A program made the position numbers and the translations under genes. Shown here in pieces: positions 58,898 to 64,000 of a stretch of DNA of 64,000 nt (position 1 is its first letter; each line of letters opens with the position of its first letter). The notes under the pieces are model-generated. The model worked only from the letters and a program-made list of their open reading frames with translations, was not told where the DNA came from and did no database searches. This DNA comes from JAFGXT01 sp963677165 (GTDB taxonomy: Bacteria; Verrucomicrobiota; Lentisphaeria; Victivallales; SZUA-371): positions 1 through 64,000 of the forward strand of contig CAXXSX010000001.1 of the NCBI GenBank assembly GCA_963677165.2, written 5' to 3'.

Positions 58898-59391
58898 CAA
58901 TGCTTCGTCATCCTTTTCCGCCGAGTGTTGATGCCGGTTGCGATCGTCTGGTTTTGGGAACCATGCCTTCGGTCAGGTCACTTGGAGATCAACAATATTA
59001 TGCGCATCCGCGTAATGCTTTCTGGAATATAATGGGTGATCTGTTCGGGTTTGATCGTGATGCTACTCCGTATCCCAAAAGGCTTGAAATTTTACGATCC
59101 AGCGGTGTTGCTTTGTGGGATGTTCTTGCCGGATGTACGCGGGACGGGAGTCTTGATTCTAATATTCGCAACAGTATTCCGAATGATTTTGCCGACTTTT
59201 TGACCACCTATCCGCAGATAAAAAAGATATATTTTAACGGTCAGGCGGCGTTTGGATTTTATAAAAAGTCATACATTAAACTACATCAAGAAAAATTGAT
59301 ATTGACAATTTTGCCGTCGACAAGTCCGGCAAATGCGCGGCTTAAATATCAGGAAAAATTAGAAAAATGGAAGGTTTTGAGCTCAAAATAA
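58894..59391 (+). CDS. DNA-deoxyinosine glycosylase (uracil-DNA glycosylase superfamily)
   Basis: A 165-residue base-excision enzyme. LVLGTMPSVRSLGDQQYYAHPRNAFWNIM (19-48) is the family's motif with the base-binding YYAHPRNAFW, and LPSTSPANA near 148 is the DNA-intercalation motif. The family (TIGR-type hypoxanthine-DNA glycosylase) removes hypoxanthine, and sometimes uracil or mismatched bases. Overlap with yraN suggests joint expression with a nuclease-like protein. Confidence 0.85.
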   Translation: MTMLRHPFPPSVDAGCDRLVLGTMPSVRSLGDQQYYAHPRNAFWNIMGDLFGFDRDATPYPKRLEILRSSGVALWDVLAGCTRDGSLDSNIRNSIPNDFADFLTTYPQIKKIYFNGQAAFGFYKKSYIKLHQEKLILTILPSTSPANARLKYQEKLEKWKVLSSK

Positions 59392-59506
59392 AACTATATA
59401 AATAAAAATTGAAAAAAAACTAATTTTTTTTTAAAAACTAATTTACTTAATCAGTTTGCCGATATATAATAGTAGTGTAAGAAGAAAATATAAAAAAACG
59501 GATAAA

Positions 59507-59758
59507 ATGATGAATAAACTAAATTTTACATACAACAGTGGTCACGCACATAGCAAAATGCTGGTATGTCCAAAGTGTCTCGAAACGATTTCGCAGACGG
59601 ACATTGAAAGCTATTCGCGCTGTCCGTTCTGTGATTATCATTTTGAACGTTCGTCCGAGCTAGAGGATTTTATCCTCCGACCGGTTGTTGAACATTGGAT
59701 GGAGCAGTATATGCCCAAACAGCGAGAACAAATATATTTGAACGGTAAGCCCGTTTAA
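59507..59758 (+). CDS. small zinc-ribbon protein
   Basis: An 83-residue protein with a zinc ribbon: CPKCLETIS then CPFCDYHFE 18 residues on. The C-terminus has an aromatic helix (VEHWMEQYMPKQREQIYL). ATG 59507 (or the next Met) is chosen since the upstream part of the frame is A+T-rich non-coding sequence. No family recognised. Followed by a strong terminator. Confidence 0.6.
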   Translation: MMNKLNFTYNSGHAHSKMLVCPKCLETISQTDIESYSRCPFCDYHFERSSELEDFILRPVVEHWMEQYMPKQREQIYLNGKPV

Positions 59759-59790
59759 TAAATACAATTAAATCCCCCTCCCCCCAATAC

Positions 59791-59833
59791 AAAGCAGGGG
59801 CTGTGCAAAGCAGCCTCTGCTTTCCCTTTTTAT
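59791..59833 (+). terminator. rho-independent terminator
   Basis: Thirteen-base stem (59791-59803 with 59811-59823, one G-U pair) with a TGCAAAG loop, followed by CCCTTTTTAT. Confidence 0.8.
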
Positions 59834-59866
59834 ATGGTCGCTTTTTTTTGAATCTAATTTCTGTGG

Positions 59867-60694
59867 TCAGGAAGAGAAGGCAGGAGTATTGCTTTCATCC
59901 TGCCGCATTTTTTGCCTGAATTCAGTAGGGGGAAGTCCGAAATGACGTTTGAAGAAGCGGGAGAAATAGTATTCATTGCAGAACTCCATTTCATCGGCGA
60001 TTTCTTTTACGGATAATTCGGTACTTGTTAGCATGGTTGCCGCATGCGAAGCCAGGAGTCGGTCAAAAAATTTTCGGGGAGAAATACCGGTGTCTGTTGA
60101 AAATTTCTTTGCGAAACTTTGTTCGCCCATATCCATGATTTTTGCCATGTCTGATACGGTAATATGAAATTTACAGTTTTGATTCAGGTATTCCGTTAAT
60201 TTTGCATATTTGATAAATCCAAGATGAAATTGTTCCATATTCACCCTGTTTGCTGCCATTACTTCATGCAAAATTTCCCGGCAAAGCAATTCAATTCCGC
60301 TGATAAAACGTAAGGGGGCAGGGTATTCTATGATGGCCTCGACTAGCTGGGTAAGCTTTTCGTTTTTACCGTATAGTAACTTATCTATGCTGGTGAGTAT
60401 TTCAATTCCACGCAATATGGAATAGCTGAAATGAATTGAAAGGTGTCGACTGTTTGCGTGAGCGTGTTTTGCTTCGTGATTTGCTGGAATCAATAACCAC
60501 ATGCCGCGTTTGAATTCAATCGTGTCTGCCGCATCGAAAATGATGGTTTCTCCCTCGGAACCTAGTGAGAATAACAGGCGGTTGTATGGATATCGGGTGG
60601 AAAAATTACCGTTGCTTACCCCAAAGAAAAAGTTTCGGTATTCCAGGTTTAGACAGTTGCTTAATGACAGCAGATTGTGTTGATATATTTCCAT
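59867..60694 (-). CDS. AraC-family regulator of the glycyl radical enzyme
   Basis: A 275-residue factor with an N-terminal beta-barrel sensor (EFKRGMWLLIPANHEAKHAH) and two C-terminal helix-turn-helix motifs (FHITVSDMAKIMDMGEQSFAKKFSTDTGISPRKFF; SVKEIADEMEFCNEYYFSRFFKRHFGLPPTEFRQ). Divergent from the glycyl radical enzyme across about 165 bp, so likely its activator. Effector unknown. Confidence 0.85.
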   Translation of the reverse strand: MEIYQHNLLSLSNCLNLEYRNFFFGVSNGNFSTRYPYNRLLFSLGSEGETIIFDAADTIEFKRGMWLLIPANHEAKHAHANSRHLSIHFSYSILRGIEILTSIDKLLYGKNEKLTQLVEAIIEYPAPLRFISGIELLCREILHEVMAANRVNMEQFHLGFIKYAKLTEYLNQNCKFHITVSDMAKIMDMGEQSFAKKFSTDTGISPRKFFDRLLASHAATMLTSTELSVKEIADEMEFCNEYYFSRFFKRHFGLPPTEFRQKMRQDESNTPAFSS

Positions 60695-60859
60695 CTTTTT
60701 ATGCCGATTGATTAACTTTGTGTTGATAAGAGTATAATATTAATAATATTCTTTTCAACTGAAAATATACAGAAAAAGATATTCTTTTGCCTGATTTTGA
60801 CATTCCATTTCCTGTGTCGTGCCTTATAATTGAATTAAAACAGGAATATGGAGTTAGAC

Positions 60860-63070
60860 ATGAATCCGGATTTTGAAGCGGATAGAGAATATCTTGAACA
60901 TAAATTTGTTGATCCCTCATTTTACGATAATAGCCCGGGGCTTGCTATGCCTGAGTTGAAAAAACACCTGCAGCAGTGTTTTGAACGGGATCGGGAGCTG
61001 CCGCATGTACTTGCCAAAGCAACGGCATTTCGAGAGGTCATGGAGAAAGTGAAAATAAGGATTTCCGAACATGACTGGTTTGTTGGCATTGCAACCTGTC
61101 TCGAAAAACCGCTGAATGGAATTTATATTCATCCGTGGCTGAACGAAGGTTTTCAGAATACGTTTTCGACAAAAGAGTTGGAAGAAATTAATATGTTCAA
61201 TGAAACCTGTGTGGCGCAGCTTCGGGTTGATTATGATCATTCTGTGCCTGATTGGGATGCTGTTCTGTCATTTGGTTTCTCCGGACTGCTCAAGCGTGCG
61301 GAAGAGTATGAATGCCGGCATCAGGAAAATAAGGAATTGACTGTTGATAAAAGAAATTATTTTGAGGCGATTTACATTGAATATCAAGCGGTTCTTCATT
61401 TGATGGATCGCCTCTGTGTTGAGGCGGAAAAGTTTTCCGCGTCTCCAAGGGGAGGGAAGATGTATTTTGCTTTGCGCCAATTGCGTGATGGCGCGGCGAC
61501 TGATACCTATGAGGCTTTGCTTCAAATCTGGCTTTATTTCCAGCTTTCAGAGTTTGTTGATTCAATTCAAACCCGTTCATTCGGTAATCTCGACCGCATA
61601 TTGTACCCTTATTATCGGCGCGATATTGATTCCGGGCGTTATACTGAAGAAGATATTCGCGGGTTTTTTCGTTCGTTTATGTATCAGTCGACGGCGATGC
61701 ATTACGCAGTAGGGCATCCTTTTTATTTTGGTGGAACCAACGCCGACGGATCATCCGCTATCAACGAACTTTCCTATCTGATCCTGGATGAGTATGATAA
61801 AATGGGGATATATGACCCCAAGCTCCAGATCAAAGTTTCGGAAAATACTCCGGTTGATTTTGTTGACAAAGCTCTGAATATGATACGTCACGGGCATAAC
61901 AGTATCGTATTTGTGGGGGAGCCATGTATCATGCGGGCCATGCAAAAACAGGGGTATTCTGACGCTGAAGCCAGGACGGCTGATATTAAAGGATGCTATG
62001 AGTACTGTGTGAGAGGCGAAACCGTTGAGACCGCTCCGGTTACCGTTAATACTGCAAAAGTTATTGGTCTGATTCTGCATAATGGAATTGAGCCGATATC
62101 CGGTAAAAAGCTTGGACTTGAAACTGGAATACCGGAGGATTTTTCCTCTTTTGATCAGTTTTATGACGCGTTTTTACAGCAGATATTTTACCTGTATGAT
62201 AAAATAATGGGATATTCTGAACGTCTTGAGAATCAGCTTGATCAGTTTAATCCAGCGCCGATGCTGTCTGGAACTTTTCAGTCCAGTTTGGAACGGGGGG
62301 AGGATGGTTATGCCAGGGGGGCCAGATATAATAATTCCAACTTGTGGATTTGTGGGCCGGCTACAGCTACGGACTCGCTTATGATGATTAAACGCTGGGT
62401 CTTTGAGCGAAAACTTCTTACGCTTAGAGAACTGGCCGTTATGCTGGACTGTGATTGGAGCGGCTATGAATCATGGCGTATGAAGTTACTGCATGACCCG
62501 GAAAAATTTGGTAATAATCTTGATGAGCCTGATCGGATCGCGAAAAACTTTACCGAAGCGATTGCCCGAAGATATCATGGAAAACCTAACGGACGCGGCG
62601 GAGTTTATACGGTGTCGCTGCATTCCTCTAATCGTTTCTTTGAGTGGGCTGGAAAGGTTGAAGCTACGCCGGATGGACGGCGGCGTGGTGATGAGTTGAA
62701 TAAAAACATGTCGGCGACTCAGGGGGCTGCCGCCAAGGGGGCTACCGCGCTGATTGCTTCGGTTTTGAAACTGGACTCAACGCTCTTTATGGCGGATTAT
62801 TCGGTGGATGTGATGCTGCATCCGTCTGAAGTTAATGGTGACAGCGGTCTTTTTGCAATACGTGCAATCTTGATGACCTATGTTAAAAAATTTGGGCATG
62901 CTATACATTTTAACGTGATGGATCCGGTAATTCTTCGTGAGGCACAGCGGGAACCGGATAAGTTCCGGGACTTACAGGTTCGAATTTGTGGCTGGAATGT
63001 TCTCTGGAACAGTATGCCGAAGAGGGAACAGGATGCCTATATTTTTCAAGCTGAAAAAAGGAGCCGATAA
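60860..63070 (+). CDS. glycyl radical enzyme of uncertain substrate
   Basis: A 736-residue enzyme of the pyruvate formate-lyase family, oxygen-sensitive. ATG 60860 is chosen because GGAG sits six bases before it; an in-frame ATG 12 bases upstream has no spacing. Active-site cysteine is C379 in the motif IKGCYEYC, with E381 filling the GCxE pattern of dehydratase-type family members, and a second cysteine at C383. The C-terminal radical loop is VRICGWN with G711, where most members have RV[SA]GY. Because PFL needs adjacent cysteines (CC) and this has C-Y-E-Y-C, it is not PFL. A dehydratase or C-S/C-N lyase is more likely. Confidence 0.88.
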   Translation: MNPDFEADREYLEHKFVDPSFYDNSPGLAMPELKKHLQQCFERDRELPHVLAKATAFREVMEKVKIRISEHDWFVGIATCLEKPLNGIYIHPWLNEGFQNTFSTKELEEINMFNETCVAQLRVDYDHSVPDWDAVLSFGFSGLLKRAEEYECRHQENKELTVDKRNYFEAIYIEYQAVLHLMDRLCVEAEKFSASPRGGKMYFALRQLRDGAATDTYEALLQIWLYFQLSEFVDSIQTRSFGNLDRILYPYYRRDIDSGRYTEEDIRGFFRSFMYQSTAMHYAVGHPFYFGGTNADGSSAINELSYLILDEYDKMGIYDPKLQIKVSENTPVDFVDKALNMIRHGHNSIVFVGEPCIMRAMQKQGYSDAEARTADIKGCYEYCVRGETVETAPVTVNTAKVIGLILHNGIEPISGKKLGLETGIPEDFSSFDQFYDAFLQQIFYLYDKIMGYSERLENQLDQFNPAPMLSGTFQSSLERGEDGYARGARYNNSNLWICGPATATDSLMMIKRWVFERKLLTLRELAVMLDCDWSGYESWRMKLLHDPEKFGNNLDEPDRIAKNFTEAIARRYHGKPNGRGGVYTVSLHSSNRFFEWAGKVEATPDGRRRGDELNKNMSATQGAAAKGATALIASVLKLDSTLFMADYSVDVMLHPSEVNGDSGLFAIRAILMTYVKKFGHAIHFNVMDPVILREAQREPDKFRDLQVRICGWNVLWNSMPKREQDAYIFQAEKRSR

Positions 63071-63072
63071 CA

Positions 63073-63975
63073 GTGCGAGGGATGGTTTTCAATATTGAAA
63101 ATTTTGCAACTCATGATGGACCGGGGATTCGTACGGTTGTTTTTCTGAAAGGGTGTCCTTTGCGGTGTATCTGGTGTCACAGCCCAGAGTCTCAGCAGTC
63201 GTTCGGTGAGATTTTGTTTCAGCAGGAATTGTGCAGTTCATGTGGTCTATGTATTTCGGCATGCCAGAATGATTGTCATCAGTTGGTTGACGGCAGGCAT
63301 GTCTTTGATCGAGCAAACTGTTCCGGTTGTGGCGAGTGCGCTACGCAGTGCATAACGAATGCCTTGCGTATGACTGGCTCTGAGATGACAGTGCAGGAAG
63401 TAATGAAAGAAGTATTGAAAGATAAGATGTTTTATGACGAGAGCGGGGGCGGAATGACTGTTTCGGGCGGTGAACCGTTGTTTCAGGCTGATTTTACGCT
63501 TGAATTGTTAAAGGAGGCTTCTCTTCAAGGGATTTCGAGCTGTGTGGAAACCTGTGGTTTTGGCGATTATGCTTGTTTGGAGTCGTGGCTGCCTTATACT
63601 GAATTTTTCCTGTTCGATTACAAGGTGACTGATCCGCGGCTGCATAAGGAATTGACTGGCGTTGACAACCGTATCATTCTCAGTAATCTGGAAAAGTTAA
63701 GTGCAGATGGAGGAAAGATCATTTTACGTTGTCCGTTGATTCCCGGAGTGAATGACGGTCAGGAACATTTGCAGGGGATTGCTCGAATTGCCGAACGATT
63801 GGAGAATGTGGTGGAAATAAATATCGAGCCGTATAATCCGCTGGCTACTGGAAGTTATGAAAGTCTTGGGCAAAAGCCACCATTGTCGTTAGATTGTTTT
63901 CCTGAGAATGAAACCATAGAATCCTGGCGGAAAATTATTTGTCAATTTACTTGTAAGCCTGTAAAACTGCCATAA
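63073..63975 (+). CDS. glycyl radical enzyme activase
   Basis: A 300-residue radical SAM protein that installs the glycyl radical. The CxxxCxxC cluster is in GCPLRCIWCHSPES (near 30-42), followed by two ferredoxin-type clusters CSSCGLCISACQNDC and CSGCGECATQC (near 55-95), which mark the activases of non-PFL enzymes. DESGGGMTVSGGEPLFQ contains the SAM-binding GGE. GTG 63073 is chosen: GGAG is placed about ten bases before. Two bases separate it from the preceding stop, so the pair is an operon. The gene is complete. Confidence 0.92.
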   Translation: MRGMVFNIENFATHDGPGIRTVVFLKGCPLRCIWCHSPESQQSFGEILFQQELCSSCGLCISACQNDCHQLVDGRHVFDRANCSGCGECATQCITNALRMTGSEMTVQEVMKEVLKDKMFYDESGGGMTVSGGEPLFQADFTLELLKEASLQGISSCVETCGFGDYACLESWLPYTEFFLFDYKVTDPRLHKELTGVDNRIILSNLEKLSADGGKIILRCPLIPGVNDGQEHLQGIARIAERLENVVEINIEPYNPLATGSYESLGQKPPLSLDCFPENETIESWRKIICQFTCKPVKLP

Positions 63976-64000
63976 AAGAAAAGATGTATTTCAACCGTTT

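Noticed and set aside
60860..63070. True pyruvate formate-lyase
   Set aside because: The adjacent Cys-Cys pair of PFL is absent and the activase carries extra ferredoxin clusters.

Overview
The window joins two unrelated DNAs. Bases 1 to about 7,003 are G+C-richer and look like a gammaproteobacterium, perhaps a sulfur oxidiser of the Thiomicrospira/Hydrogenovibrio kind; that name is a guess from gene style, with no search behind it. They hold two GT4 glycosyltransferases, an EamA permease, a DUF4136 lipoprotein, an ABC-F protein close to YbiT and a D-lactate dehydrogenase carrying two one-base insertions. At 7,003/7,004 the dehydrogenase stops mid-gene and the text continues mid-gene in an aromatic amino acid permease. 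Everything after that is A+T-richer and fits a Lentisphaerota/Victivallales-like member of the PVC group: a giant GreA fusion, pseudopilins with a C-terminal H-x9-DG motif, DUF4838 and GH78 proteins, and a glycyl radical enzyme. The join is most simply an assembly chimera.

7-37.6 kb is mostly chromosomal housekeeping: permease, mnmA, slyX, a very acidic small protein, an AraC regulator divergent from rhamnose isomerase (rhaA), peroxiredoxin, phosphoesterase with the GreA fusion, CocE-type hydrolase, dgt, leuA with a probable leucine leader peptide, an Old Yellow Enzyme, a nitroreductase, a homocysteine methyltransferase/MTHFR fusion, an orphan CheX-CheY pair, a DUF1566 secreted protein, ROK regulator, dapA, and the run coaD-yceD-rpmF-plsX-fabH. 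rpmF (58 aa) and rubredoxin (52 aa) are short genes found by direct translation.

38-45 kb is an accessory, repeat-rich island. A TetR regulator with two abutting operators drives a methyltransferase. A PAS histidine kinase and a molbindin are bracketed by two arrays of nested, 5'-truncated repeats that all end in ACCCCGAGTT. A pair of inverted MITE-like elements encloses a small membrane protein. This island is the strangest part of the window.

45-54.7 kb is a glycan-use cluster on one strand: LacI regulator with a consensus promoter and palindromic operator, two pseudopilins, a secreted DUF4838 protein, an intracellular GH78 alpha-L-rhamnosidase and a 679-aa unknown protein. Rhamnose it releases could enter RhaA at 12.4 kb.

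54.8-59.8 kb holds rubredoxin, yebC-ruvC, a YeeE/YedE pair, yraN, a mismatch-type DNA glycosylase and a zinc-ribbon protein. 59.9-64 kb is an AraC regulator divergent from a glycyl radical enzyme with an unusual radical-loop motif, followed by its activase. No rRNA, tRNA, CRISPR array or transposase gene was seen.
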